DNA from: Hexactinellida sp. DTS-2022
Lineage: Eukaryota > Porifera > Hexactinellida
NCBI GenBank assembly: GCA_028753945.1
Contig: JAPNXP010000001.1
Location: 10,158,501 to 10,222,500, forward strand
DNA length: 64,000 nt
Reading direction: 5' to 3'
Below are positions 32,545 through 43,617 of the stretch, in pieces. Under the pieces are notes generated by a model, which searched no databases, was not told the origin of the DNA, and saw nothing but the letters and a program-made list of their open reading frames with translations. Made by a program: the position numbers and the translations under genes. Numbering within the stretch: position 1 is the stretch's first letter; each line of letters opens with the position of its first letter.

Positions 32545-34690
32545 ACTTGCGTACATTACATTTGCGTACAAAGTTTGTCATACACATTTGCGTACATTAC
32601 ATTTGCGTACAAAGTTTGTCATACACATTTGCGTACATTACATTTGCGTACAAAGTTTGTCATACACATTTGCGTACATTACATTTGCGTACAAAGTTTG
32701 TCATACACATTTGCGTACATTACATTTGCGTACAAAGTTTGTCTTACACATTTGCGTACATTACATTTGCGTACAAAGTTTGTCATACACATTTGCGTAC
32801 ATTACATTTGCGTACATTACATTTGCGTACATTACATTTGCGTACAAAGTTTGTCATACACATTTGCGTACATTACATTTGCGTACAAAGTTTGTCATAC
32901 ACATTTGCGTACATTACATTTGCGTACAAAGTTTGTCATACACATTTGCGTACATTACATTTGCGTACAAAGTTTGTCATACACATTTGCGTACATTACA
33001 TTTGCGTACAAAGTTTGTCATACACACTTGCGTACATTACATTTGCGTACAAAGTTTGTCATACACATTTGCGTACATTACATTTGCGTACAAAGTTTGT
33101 CATACACATTTGCGTACATTACATTTGCGTACAAAGTTTGTCATACACACTTGCGTACATTACATTTGCGTACAAAGTTTGTCATACACATTTGCGTACA
33201 TTACATTTGCGTACAAAGTTTGTCATACACATTTGCGTACATTACATTTGCGTACATTACATTTGCGTACAAAGTTTGTCATACACATTTGCGTACATTA
33301 CATTTGCGTACAAAGTTTGTCATACACATTTGCGTACATTACATTTGCGTACAAAGTTTGTCATACACACTTGCGTACATTACATTTGCGTACAAAGTTT
33401 GTCATACACATTTGCGTACATTACATTTGCGTACAAAGTTTGTCATACACATTTGCGTACAAAGTTTGTCATACACATTTGCGTACAAAGTTTGTCATAC
33501 ACATTTGCGTACATTACATTTGCGTACAAAGTTTGTCATACACATTTGCGTACATTACATTTGCGTACAAAGTTTGTCATACACATTTGCGTACATTACA
33601 TTTGCGTACAAAGTTTGTCTTACACATTTGCGTACATTACATTTGCGTACAAAGTTTGTCATACACATTTGCGTACATTACATTTGCGTACATTACATTT
33701 GCGTACAAAGTTTGTCATACACATTTGCGTACATTACATTTGCGTACAAAGTTTGTCATACACATTTGCGTACATTACATTTGCGTACAAAGTTTGTCAT
33801 ACACATTTGCGTACATTACATTTGCGTACAAAGTTTGTCATACACATTTGCGTACATTACATTTGCGTACAAAGTTTGTCTTACACATTTGCGTACATTA
33901 CATTTGCGTACAAAGTTTGTCATACACATTTGCGTACATTACATTTGCGTACATTACATTTGCGTACAAAGTTTGTCATACACATTTGCGTACATTACAT
34001 TTGCGTACAAAGTTTGTCATACACATTTGCGTACATTACATTTGCGTACAAAGTTTGTCATACACATTTGCGTACATTACATTTGCGTACAAAGTTTGTC
34101 ATACACACTTGCGTACATTACATTTGCGTACAAAGTTTGTCATACACATTTGCGTACATTACATTTGCGTACAAAGTTTGTCATACACATTTGCGTACAT
34201 TACATTTGCGTACAAAGTTTGTCATACACATTTGCGTACATTACATTTGCGTACAAAGTTTGTCATACACACTTGCGTACATTACATTTGCGTACAAAGT
34301 TTGCCATACACATTTGCGTACAAAGTTTGTCTTACACATTTGCGTACATTACATTTGCGTACAAAGTTTGTCATACACATTTGCGTACATTACATTTGCG
34401 TACAAAGTTTGTCTTACACATTTGCGTACATTACATTTGCGTACAAAGTTTGTCTTACACATTTGCGTACATTACATTTGCGTACAAAGTTTGTCATACA
34501 CATTTGCGTACATTACATTTGCGTACAAAGTTTGTCATACACATTTGCGTACATTACATTTGCGTACAAAGTTTGTCATACACATTTGCGTACAAAGTTT
34601 GTCATACACATTTGCGTACATTACATTTGCGTACAAAGTTTGCCATATACATTTGCGTACATCTCACTTAAGTGAGATTGCGTACAATAC
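32545..34690. repeat. 2.1-kb tandem array, 41-bp unit, TTTGCGTACA
   Basis: The main unit is TTTGCGTACATTACATTTGC followed by GTACAAAGTTTGTCATACACA (41 bp). About 50 units are present, with shorter variants that drop or add a 15-bp TTTGCGTACATTACA part. Units are nearly identical: most differences are CATACAC/CTTACAC or ATTTG/ACTTG. The array ends in an inverted patch (CTCACTTAAGTGAGAT, 34663-34678). No forward frame of the unit has a stop and 41 is not a multiple of 3, so all three forward frames stay open for over 700 codons. That is an arithmetic effect, not a gene. Confidence 0.95.
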
Positions 34691-34804
34691 ATTATTATTT
34701 GTAGACTATTCAAATTGATTTATCTAATTAATTTAAAAACAGGAATGAAAATTTAATGAGTATAACAGAAAATAACAAGCATAATAATTATAGGAAATAA
34801 TTTA

Positions 34805-36213
34805 TTAAAATATGGTTCTAAAAGTAAGCCCTCTTAAGAACACTAATACAGGCCTGTGATAAAATGAATTTACTAAGGTTATAATTGCTTTTTCATTATC
34901 AATCGATTTTTTCGTTTTTTTGGGGTCTTCACCATGAGTAAATTTCAATTGTTTTAACTCGACATTACCCTGTTCTGTTTTAAGGCAACGAACGTATAAA
35001 TTTCCAAACTGTAGGGTGGTGACAACCACATGTGCTTAGAAATCCACGATGCCATGCTTCTAATAAGTTTGTACTTCTCGGCAATCCTTGTGAAACAAGA
35101 TGAAAATTGTTCCAAAGGGATATAGGAAAGAGAGGAGGATTCCTTTCCCCATTCAAGCTTAGAAGGCCTATGTAATTTTCCTCAAAATATCTGCAGAGAT
35201 GAGATGCATTTTCAGGGAAAATCATGACCAGTTGTTGGAAAGACCAGCTGACTAGCTCTGGTGGTACGAATGCTAGAGCAGCTAGCAGGTAGCATACGCA
35301 TGGTTAATGCAAATTCGGATCAGTATGGTATTCTGACTGCAGCCCAAGAGACTGAAGTTTCCTAAAAACTGACTGTGAGAGATGAAAAAAGCACCTTTTC
35401 ACTAGGGTTAATGTCCAAATTGAATTGAAAGAGTTGATTGCTGCTTTCTCAAAGTCGACAAAAAGATAGTGCGGTTGAGAATTAGGGCATGATTCACGGA
35501 TTATTGTCCACATTTAGTATATGTTGAGATCGATTTGTTTGGCAGTAGCGCGTATACACATGGTAACAAATGACCATTTTCAAAAGGATTGGGTCCTCCA
35601 ACGAGACAATGGATTGTGTATAGTTGGCAAAAGAGAGTAGGGACTGTTTTGAATGTCCCATCGGCTAGCCAGATGCTTTACATGTACAAGAATTCTAAGT
35701 TCTTGGTTGCAAATATCACTATCCTGTGCGGGCCAATACCAGAGTCGTAGAATAGAAAGTTCCTGTTAGAAAATGTCTTGATGTTTTCAGCGTCTAATTG
35801 AAGTTCTTCAAGAGATGCTGGATTAGGCGGAGCAATACGTTGCCTCTTATACATCGTCTTCAGGGCGTGTTGATTTGGAAGCAAAGACTTCGCAGGTTCA
35901 GACAATACACTGGTCATCTCTCCTATCGCAACGTGAGGATTGTCGTTTGTTTCTCTCGCTCGCTTCCTCATTAAATATTTCATGACTGTTACCTCATCTT
36001 TACCGTATTCCTGTGGATGAGAATGTTCCCCAGACTTCTTGATGATTGTCTCATTAACGGAGTGATTCTTGCTTTACAACCTCTTACGTCATACCTCCAT
36101 TCCTTTTTCGAAGTCCCCCGATGGAAAATATATAACTACCCGTCGTGGGATAATTTGTCAGTACCCTTGGAGGATTTGACAATGCTGAAGGTTGTATCAA
36201 TATTAGTAGCCAT
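34805..36213 (-). pseudogene. MULE transposase with FLYWCH finger, broken
   Basis: Reading from ATG at 36213, SIVKSSKGTDKLSHDG then YIFHR and KEWRYDVRGCKARIT is a FLYWCH zinc-finger domain, with a TAG replacing a tyrosine codon. A frame change leads into SGEHSHPQEYGKDE-like sequence and then MKYLMRKRARETNDNP (35983-35678). LFVDFEKAAINSF with CFFHLSQSVFRKLQ (35513-35304) is the catalytic MULE block. LFPISLWN, then LPRSTNLLEAWHRGF and HPTVWKFI (35225-34980), is the conserved C-terminal block. These segments lie in different frames with stops between, so it is inactive. It would have cut and rejoined DNA at TTTGCGTACA ends. Confidence 0.85.
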
Positions 36214-36789
36214 TTTTTAATTGTTCGAAATTGGTGCTTAGCTAATTCCTTTTATATATTAGTTTGTATACTTTTCACAACTTACTGAACTAGTTAGTAT
36301 ACGTATATTGTATATTTATTTTGTACGCAAGTGTGATGTACGCAACTGTGATGTACGCAAATGTGCGGATCCCAACAAATTTTGACCGAGTTCAAATGAA
36401 TGCAAACTTAAAGTAATACCCAAATTTATGTGACCCGCATGAAGTCATAATATTGCATAAATTAATTTTAAGGTTTGGCGCCAAACTTCAAGATTGAAAT
36501 TTGAACGCCAGTATAAATTATAAAGGTGTTAAAAAATACCTTGAGGTGGCACTAATAATATCACTAATAAACATGCCGCTTAAATTAAAAAAAAGGCGCC
36601 AATTATATCGGGGGGGCTGTTGTACTAGTTCATTCAATATGTCAAATACACAAATTAAAATGAATAGTAATATGAATTATATTTTGAATCCTTCCATGTC
36701 TGCATTTCGTAATTGATCAATTAAAGAATCCATAATTTCATGTTATTACAGTCTACTGGATATCATTGTTAAAAGATCAAGAGGTCAGG

Positions 36790-38318
36790 TTGGTTTACTT
36801 GTATCATGGACGAGACTCAAGACATCTCAACCCTTGAGCAAGTTTGCATCTGTATTAGATATGTCGACGAGTCAGATCATAGTGTACGGGAAGATTTTTA
36901 GGATTTCATAACATAAATGGTACCACAGCTCTAGAGCTCTACGATATACTTATCAAGACGATAAATAATCTTAGTCTTGACATGCAGAATTTCCGAGGTC
37001 AGGCCTACGATGGAGCCTCAAATGTTTCTGGTCATGTCTCTGGTTTGCAGACATTAGTTAGGAGTCATTATCCAAAAGTCCTGTATTCCCACTGCGCTGG
37101 TCATAATCTTAATTTGGTGCTGAATGATGTTGCAAAGGAAGTTCGCCAGTGTTATCATATCGTGACGCTCGTAGGTAAGATCGGGGCATACATATGTGAA
37201 GGATTCAGCAAAAAGAAAAGTACATTTCGATCTGATACGAGTTGCGAACTCAGAAGACGGTAAAATTGGCAGCTCAAATGTACGGCCCATTTGCCCAACA
37301 AGATGGATTCTAAGATACCCGGCAGTAAATGATATTTTGGAGAATTATGAGGATCTTCTAGACTTCCTAAGCACCTCTAGCGACAATGAAAACAATGCTC
37401 AAGGATATGTTAGAGAACTTCAACGCTTTGAAGTATATTTCGGGGTACGCATTCTGCATCGTATCTTTGGTCAAGTCCACCCAGTTCACAATGCAATCCA
37501 ATCAGAATGAATGTCACTGGGGGAGTGTTCAAGTATAATAACTGCACTCACTGCTGCATTGGAATAGACGGAGAATCCGTGGATATTTTCACTGTATTCA
37601 TGACTAGCTGCAAGACTTCAGCATCAACTATGGGCATTGAATTGCCTGCAGTTCCTCGAGTTCCGCGAAAAGGGTGAATAGAGGAAATAGGGTTGACTGG
37701 GAAATTGATGATGCCGTTGTTGATAATTATTACCATGGTATTTGGACAAAGATGTATAACTCTCTTGTAGTATCACTGACAAAGCGTTTTCAAGAGAAGG
37801 CAATTGACATTGCACGGGATTTTCAAGATATTCCCTCCAATATTAGTGAGGTTTCTAATTATGAATTCCCAAGCATGAACTCACTCATGGAGCAGCTCTA
37901 CACAACAGATCTTAATTGGAAGTTTTTGAAGTTAGAGATGATACAATGGGATCGTGTTAGTAAAATATCCAACCCTACCCAACACACGACTGATCTGAAG
38001 TACCTTCACAAGTATCTTTCTGAGAAGTCTGATCATCGTCTCATGTGGCCTATTTTGGTTTTATTCCTTAAGCTCTACCTTCTTCTACCTTGTACGTCAT
38101 GTTCTGCCGAACGCGGATTTAGCTGCTTAAGACGTATAAAAACGTATCTTCGCAGCACAATGTCAGAAGACAGATTGAATGCATGTGCATTATGCAATGT
38201 ACATAATGAAATATTGGACAAAATGCATATTGCCAAAATCACTGACGAATGGATTAATAGGAGTGAGGTCAGGATGAATCGATTTGTGCTAAGTGAAGAT
38301 AGCTTGAGGAATTCTTAA
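36790..38318 (+). pseudogene. hAT transposase, ZMYM1/DUF4371 type, frameshifted
   Basis: IMDETQDISTLEQVCICIRY begins the DUF4371-like part. FRGQAYDGASNVSG and YSHCAGHNLNLVLND are the conserved catalytic blocks, and RPICPTRW follows. The last 214 codons end in the hAT dimerisation domain with SCSAERGFSCLRRIKTYLRS and MSEDRLNACALCNVH. Frame breaks occur near 36895 (in a T run) and 37200, with a stop at about 37508 and another change before 37674, so it is dead. No element ends could be assigned with confidence; a G/C-run terminus ending GACGCCCCTG at 38566 may be its right end. Confidence 0.88.
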
Positions 38319-38499
38319 AATAAGTTAATGACATTAATTTGTTTATGATAATATTAATTGTCTTATAATACACGTATACATTTCAAATATCTAAATAAAT
38401 TATACATAATCAGTAGTATCTAGTATTGCAATCACGCACTGCATATTTATCCACAGCACATTGAGTAAACTAGGATCAAAATACCTTTAAAGTGAGCAT

Positions 38500-38566
38500 A
38501 ATTTTTGAAAAGAAACTGGGGGGGGGGGGGGGGGCGCTCCCCCGGAACCTGACGCCCCTGCATAGG
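38500..38566. mobile_element. Possible right terminus of the hAT element
   Basis: A long G run followed by GCGCTCCCCCGGAACCTGAC and GCCCCTG resembles the right end of ZMYM1-type hAT elements. I did not find the matching left end or target duplication. Confidence 0.4.
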
Positions 38567-38722
38567 ACAGAGTTACATAATCCTCGTGAGTTGTCTGGTA
38601 GGAAGAGAACTTCTGGGAAGAACCGTTTGGCACCTTGATGTCCCATTGGGGTCCTCTGGGCCTGGATATAAGCAATTCCTTTCTCGTCTAATCCCAATGC
38701 CCGGTGGAGCTCGCCCTCTATA
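38567..38722 (-). pseudogene. Possible exon of the Ig/VWA gene
   Basis: On the minus strand a good acceptor (TTACTTGTATTCCTATAG) precedes an open stretch reading GELHRALGLDEKGIAYIQAQ, then RTPMGHQGAKRF and LFLPDNSRG. It looks coding in composition, lies downstream of the VWA exon and may be cut off by the hAT end at 38566. The family is not recognised and its link to the gene is inference. Confidence 0.35.
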
Positions 38723-39176
38723 GGAATACAAGTAAACTGGAACTGAAACTAAATATCTATATTATTAAAACTCGATTGTTGTTGTTCGTTTGTTTGTTTG
38801 TCCGGATTATATTAAAGTGATGGGGGATAGAGGTGATGCTCGTATAGGATCTTTTGCATGATATGGTTCCATTTAATTCTTAGGAATATTTATAATTTGG
38901 AGGCCTAAGTAATCCATAACATATTTTAATCAAAGTTTTATAAATAGCAACCTATATATAAACGAGTGTGATAAATTGGTTATTGTTCGTAGTTTGTATT
39001 TCAGACACAATTTGTTATTAGTTTTGATTCACAAAGAACAATTGTTGGGGTTGGCTGAATAGCGGTACCTAGCGGATTTAATAAAAATCGACAAAAAATC
39101 ACTTGCTAATAGGCAATATTGTTATTATGCAAACACTACTGTATTTCCCTTTCAACCAATTAATAAGTTCACTAAC

Positions 39177-39390
39177 CTGTCTTCACAACGAAATTCCCCT
39201 GTCTCCTCTACGAGCCTACTTTCCAACAGAGCAGACACAATAGCCAACCAATGAATAGCATATGCCATTGAAGTAGACAGGTCCACTAGTAGTACCATGT
39301 CTAGACAGTTCGCTTTATCCACTGTATAGAATGTGTCTCCATCCGTGTATTCATTATCTGATGTTATGCAAGCTGCTCCTCTCTCAAACA
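39177..39390 (-). CDS. Exon with start of a VWA domain
   Basis: The acceptor TTGTCATTTAG and donor ACAG/GTTAGT bound this minus-strand exon. It reads FERGAACITSDNEYTDGDTF, then DMVLLVDLSTSMAYAI. DLSTS is the DxSxS metal-site (MIDAS) motif of von Willebrand A domains, which bind ligands in adhesion proteins. The phase of its start (two bases completing a codon) fits the donor at the end of the Ig exon 39739-40223. Later VWA motifs are not seen here, so the rest of the domain must lie on further exons or be lost. Confidence 0.6.
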
Positions 39391-39435
39391 CTAAATGACA
39401 ACAATAATACAGCTTATTATGTATACCTATATATA

Positions 39436-39652
39436 CAGTAGACTTTGTTATAGGAACACCAGGGGACCGTATAATACAATAGCTCTGTTAGTAGGAACAC
39501 CAGGGGACCGTTGAAATATGTTCGTATTATACCGAATTCGTATTAACCGGAGTCACTTGCATGCATTTGTATAGGCTAGGGGAATTAAACCTTGTATACT
39601 CCTTAACCGAAATTTCCTTATCCGTATTTCTCCTATTAATGAGAGTCTACTG
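39436..39652. mobile_element. Pogo-like MITE in an intron
   Basis: CAGTAGACTTTGTTATAGGA and AGAGTCTACTG are the ends, with TA on both sides. GGAACACCAGGGGACCGT is repeated inside. It lies in the intron between the Ig and VWA exons. Confidence 0.72.
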
Positions 39653-39738
39653 TATGTATGTATGTATGTATGATGTTGTTGTTAATAATTTAAAACAACA
39701 TTTTGCAAACAAAACAACAACATTTTTGTTTTGTTTAC

Positions 39739-40223
39739 CTTCTATTTCAGTTGAAATAACTCTTCGGTTAGTCGGTGGGAAACTGTCACACTCCATAGCA
39801 ACACACGTGGACCATAGGTATGTCCCGGAGTGCTCTAGATTAGCTCTCAATATCGTTAGAATAACAGTTTCAGTTCCATTAACGATCTCCTTTGTAACAG
39901 AAAGACTCTCCTCTTTTGACAAATCAAATCCAAGGATTGTGTTTCCCCATTCCAATTGCATCTCTTGGTTGTCAGAGCTGCAAGTTAAGCTGAGTGTGTC
40001 GTTAACGTAGACTGAGCCTCTGGATGTGACACCACAGCTGTGCGAAACCTGACGAGTAGTTCCAGTTCTGCATTCCATTGTCACTCCTGTGTCGGTAGGC
40101 AGGTAGATATTCCCCGGATATTCTGACATTGTTTCGGTACCATTTGTATCTGAAGCCAGGAGAGACCGCATTTATAACTCTGCAGTAGAGGAGACTGTCC
40201 AGTCCGTGGGCAGAGTTTGGGAG
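39739..40223 (-). pseudogene. Ig-domain exon with an apparent frameshift
   Basis: From an acceptor ending GCGCAG the minus strand reads LPNSAHGLDSLLYCRV... then GFRYKWYRN, an Ig B-strand Cys and core Trp. The matching second half (NIYLPTDTGVTMEC..., then VNDTLSLTC and LEHSGTYLW) is in the next frame. The shift falls near 40135-40150. The exon ends at a donor GAAG/GTAAAC that is in phase with the VWA exon. Either the gene is decaying or a one-base assembly error is present. Frames also disagree with the upstream Ig exon, which favours decay. Confidence 0.6.
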
Positions 40224-40254
40224 CTGCGCAACGTCAAGAATAGCAGGGATGATT

Positions 40255-40500
40255 ACAAATACATAAATATATACGTAAACAACAACATAAACAATATAAT
40301 CATATACGCAAACAAGAACAACAACAAAGAAACATAAACAAAAAGAACAAAAACAACAAAGATAACATTTAAAAAAAACATAAATATAAACAACAGCAAC
40401 AACACAACAAAACAACAACAACAACAAAAAACAAACAAAACAAAGCAAGAACAAAACAAACAACAAAAACAAACAAACACACAACATTTGTCTACAAAAC
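40255..40500. repeat. AAC/AAAC-rich low-complexity intron
   Basis: Simple AACA-type repeats fill the intron between two Ig exons of the minus-strand gene; the frames of 86 and 166 codons crossing it are mostly this repeat. Confidence 0.75.
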
Positions 40501-40517
40501 AATAGTACAGCACTTAC

Positions 40518-40653
40518 CGTTTAGTTTAATAGAAGCTGTAGATATTCTCCCGGACATATTACCCTCACAAACATAAATTCCCGCATGTGTTAGCCGTGTT
40601 CTCTCTCCCGTTAGAATAAGGGACCATTCTACACCACAGATATACTCTGGTCC
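40518..40653 (-). CDS. Ig-domain exon, partial
   Basis: The minus strand reads GPEYICGVEWSLILTGERTR then LTHAGIYVCEG and ISTASIKLN, the second half of a V-type Ig domain with the usual D/HxGxYxC turn. It ends at a strong donor (ACG/GTAAGT). A weak acceptor (TAAGTAG) marks its start. No signal-peptide exon was found upstream; the hAT element at 40749-41800 lies immediately there. Confidence 0.55.
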
Positions 40654-40832
40654 CTACTTAGCCCCTCTCCTTTCTTATAAAACCTTATAGCAGACCTGTC
40701 TAGCGGTCTCGTTTCGCAGAGGAGAGAGTAGGGAAGGTCTGACTCGCACATAGGCGTAGAGTTATTAATTATTTTACCAAAAGCTGACGGGGCGTGATTC
40801 TGTGTTTGAAAATAATATTTCGTTCATAAACA

Positions 40833-41042
40833 ATGGCCAAAATTTTGAATAGCGGGGTGGTCGTAATTCCAAAATCAATTAATACTAATGTTAATAAGTG
40901 GTTGAGCGATAATATAAAAAGTAATAGCAATATCGGGATGATCGTTAATCTGAGGTGGTCGTTAAGCGGGATTCCACAATTGGTATACTCGTACAGTAAA
41001 TTATTGATAAAATATCCGGAAAGTATAGTTATTCTTGATTGA
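40833..41042 (+). CDS. Small open frame inside the hAT element, unknown
   Basis: 69 codons starting MAKILNSGVVVIPKSINTNV. It resembles no family I know and is compositionally AT-driven. It may be chance. Confidence 0.2.
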   Translation: MAKILNSGVVVIPKSINTNVNKWLSDNIKSNSNIGMIVNLRWSLSGIPQLVYSYSKLLIKYPESIVILD

Positions 41043-41153
41043 AATAGTCATGATTTCATACTCTGTATATATTTATATATTTACCGGAATCTTTAACAGA
41101 AAGCTGACGGGGCGAAGAGGCCTCCGCCCCGTAATGCCCACGGACTGAAGGGG

Positions 41154-41800
41154 CGTGCCCCGGCCGCCCCGCATACTCTACGCCTATGTAAACAGGATTA
41201 CATACTCTAGCTACGTGCCTGGTGCCCCGGCCGCCCCGTCATACTCTACGCCTATGTAAACAGGATTACATACTCTAGCTACGTGCCTGGTGCCCCGGCC
41301 GCCCCGTCATACTCTACGCCTATGTAAACAGGATTACATACTCTAGCTACGTGCCTGGTGCCCCGGCCGCCCCGTCATACTCTACGCCTATGTAAACAGG
41401 ATTACATACTCTAGCTACGTGCCTGGTGCCCCGGCCGCCCCGTCATACTCTACGCCTATGTAAACAGGATTACATACTCTAGCTACGTGCCTGGTGCCCC
41501 GGCCGCCCCGTCATACTCTACGCCTATGTAAACAGGATTACATACTCTAGCTACGTGCCTGGTGCCCCGGCCGCCCCGTCATACTCTACGCCTATGTAAA
41601 CAGGATTACATACTCTTGCTACGTGCCTGGTGCCCCGGCCGCCCCGTCATACTCTACGCCTATGTAAACAGGATTACATACTCTAGCTACGTGCCTGGTG
41701 CCCCGGCCGCCCCGTCATACTCTACGCCTATGTAAACAGGATTACATACTCTAGCTACGTGCCTGGTGCCCCGGCCGCCCAGTCATACTCTACGCCTATG
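41154..41800. repeat. 68-bp tandem array, about 9.5 units
   Basis: The unit is CATACTCTACGCCTATG, then TAAACAGGATTACATACTCT, then AGCTACGTGCCTGGTGCC and CCGGCCGCCCCGT. Units are almost identical (one A/T change near 41618 and one C/A change near 41781), so the array is young. Each unit starts with the element's own terminal repeat. Confidence 0.95.
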
Positions 41801-41914
41801 GACTCGCATATATCCAGAGTATTGAAACTAATTCGTGTTACAGTTCCGGTTATTGTCACCTCAGGATACCCGTCTGCAAATAATATGCGTATAATTAGGG
41901 AAAGGAATCTGGAA

Positions 41915-41980
41915 AGCAACCTCTAAATAGCGGACAACGGGTCCGGTCCCAAGGTGTCCGTTGTTCAGAGGCTCTACTGT
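41915..41980. mobile_element. Half of a pogo-like MITE
   Basis: AATAGCGGACAACGGGTCCG to AGGCTCTACTG with TA matches the right half of 42603-42745. Confidence 0.65.
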
Positions 41981-42290
41981 ATTATCCAGTCTACTAATTA
42001 CCTTATGAATTAAATCTTCATTTAGAATTAATTAACTAATTAATTAGAATTAGAATTTTGAATATAATATAAACCAACCATAACATTATATTCTAGATCA
42101 GATATAAGATAGGGATTTAGGGAAGTTTATTTGCTTTACTTAAAACTTTACACAACTTTCAAATAAAAACTAACAGGTAAGTTGGCTCTATGCCTTGGTG
42201 TCTCCCGACACCTTAATTAATAAAAGAGAATATTATTACATTTTATCTACTGCTTTGGAATTTAATATTTAATAAATTAAAATATCTAAA

Positions 42291-42382
42291 TTCCAGCTGT
42301 GCCGACCCATTTCCCTTTGGTGGCTACCTGTTGGCTAATTGATAGTGCCTCCAAGGAAAATGCTGTTGGCACAGCTGCAATT
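42291..42382. mobile_element. GCAGCTGTGCCGAC palindromic MITE, copy 1
   Basis: AGCTGTGCCGACCCATTT and AAATGCTGTTGGCACAGCTG form the two arms, with GATAGTGCCTCCAAGG inside. Copy 2 is at 43215-43322, and the 300 bases that follow each copy are also similar. A single arm recurs at about 53350. Confidence 0.75.
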
Positions 42383-42602
42383 TTTAATTTTTTCCGCCAT
42401 GTCATCATCACTAAAAAGGTATTAAATTATTTCACAAAGGTGTTTCCGAAGGCAACGACCCTTAGTGAGTTGGAGTTTCGTTTTAGCTCGCTTCATTTCA
42501 GAGTTATTCAATTTCAGTCAATTAATAGGTGATGAGTTAGCATTTTTTATGTGCGTGTTGGGTGTTCACACAACACAAACCAACCTATTCGAATTAGTAG
42601 TA

Positions 42603-42745
42603 CAGTGGAGCCTCCCATAACGAAATAGCGGACAACCCTCGTGGCACGGATTTATTTATTTAGCATATGTCTAATAGAAAAGCAACCTCTAAATAACGGA
42701 CAACGGGTCCGGTCCCAAGGTGTCCGTTGTTCAGAAGCTCTACTG
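42603..42745. mobile_element. Pogo-like MITE, AGCGGACAAC type
   Basis: CAGTGGAGCCTCCCATAACG and CAGAAGCTCTACTG are the ends, flanked by TA. GCGGACAAC and its complement recur. Confidence 0.8.
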
Positions 42746-43214
42746 TACATGTAATTTGTAGTATAAATATTTAATTAATTTACTAATATTTAAAAAAAAT
42801 CTTAGTTTTCGATTGGAAATTAGAAGCCTAACCAATCTCAGAAGTTGAATCAATATAATTATAACGAGTTGAAACAATAGAGTAAGATTTAACACTTTCA
42901 ATTGAACAGAAGTGTTAGTAAACAAAGGAAATTTGCAACTCAATTGTGGCACAAACGAAGCCCAATTTGAAAATTCGTGCACTGTGAAAAGGTGTAGAAT
43001 TAAATTCTCTATCGAAAGCATATAAATTGAAAATTCGGGTACTATTTATTGTTCCTGCTTCAATATTAAACAGGTGCAAAAATGTGTCCAAATCAATGTA
43101 ATAAAAAATCGTGACCCCAGGTGCACATCTGTAACCCATGAGACACCTATCCTGAAAATTTGGGCTTAGTTAATAAAACTCTGTTCTGTGGAGAGAATAC
43201 GGAAGGAAAACAAA

Positions 43215-43322
43215 ATTGCAGCTGTGCCGACGCATTTCTCTTTGGAGGCACTATCTTTTGGCTACCGGTTGGGTAATTGATAGTGCCTCCAAGGAAAATG
43301 CTGTCGGCACAGCTGCAATTTT
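43215..43322. mobile_element. GCAGCTGTGCCGAC palindromic MITE, copy 2
   Basis: The arms GCAGCTGTGCCGAC...AAATG and CATTTTCC-complement...GTCGGCACAGCTGC are closely complementary. It parallels 42291-42382 and its downstream sequence (GTCATCATCACTA, AACGACCCTTAGTGAG). Confidence 0.78.
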
Positions 43323-43617
43323 GGATTTGTTTTTCGACATGTCATCATCACTATGAAGGTGTTAAACCATTTCAGAAAGGTGTTTCGGAATGTAACGACC
43401 CTTAGTGAGTTGGAAGTTTCGTTTTAGCTCACTTCGTTTCAAAGATATTCAAGTATCAGTAGAATATAATAAGTGATGAGTCAGCATTTTTTATGTGCGT
43501 GTTGGGTGTTCAACCAACCCATTCGAAATATATAATCCACAAAATTGTAAAAACACATTTTTTTGACGATGTCATCATCACCTCAAAGTGTCAAGACCAT
43601 CTTGTATAGGTTGTGCA

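Larger units (their letters stand above)
32545..36375. mobile_element. Decayed Mutator-like element (MULE) with an expanded left terminus
   Basis: The right end, read inward on the minus strand, is GCACATTTGCGTACATCACA followed by two more TTGCGTACA words. The left end is the same TTTGCGTACA word amplified about 50-fold. Between them lies a broken minus-strand transposase (34805-36213) that starts beside the right end, as in animal MULEs. Exact outer boundaries and target duplication are not certain. Confidence 0.8.
40749..41800. mobile_element. hAT-like element with a 68-bp terminal array
   Basis: The ends are CATAGGCGTAGAGTTA and CATACTCTACGCCTATG. GACTCGCA is duplicated exactly at 40741-40748 and 41801-41808. 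AAGCTGACGGGGCG occurs at 40781 and 41102. The right third is a tandem array (41154-41800) in which every unit contains a copy of the terminal sequence. Confidence 0.9.

Noticed and set aside
32503..34718. Three overlapping frames of about 720 codons, one in each forward frame
   Set aside because: They are the translation of a 41-bp tandem repeat without stop codons; all three frames stay open by arithmetic.
40002..40513. Minus-strand hydrophobic Cys/Phe/Leu-rich frames resembling membrane helices
   Set aside because: They translate AAC-rich low-complexity intron; only the end near the Ig exon looks coding.
41154..41800. Regular repeat array that might suggest CRISPR
   Set aside because: Units are contiguous and identical with no unique spacers, and the context is a eukaryotic transposon.
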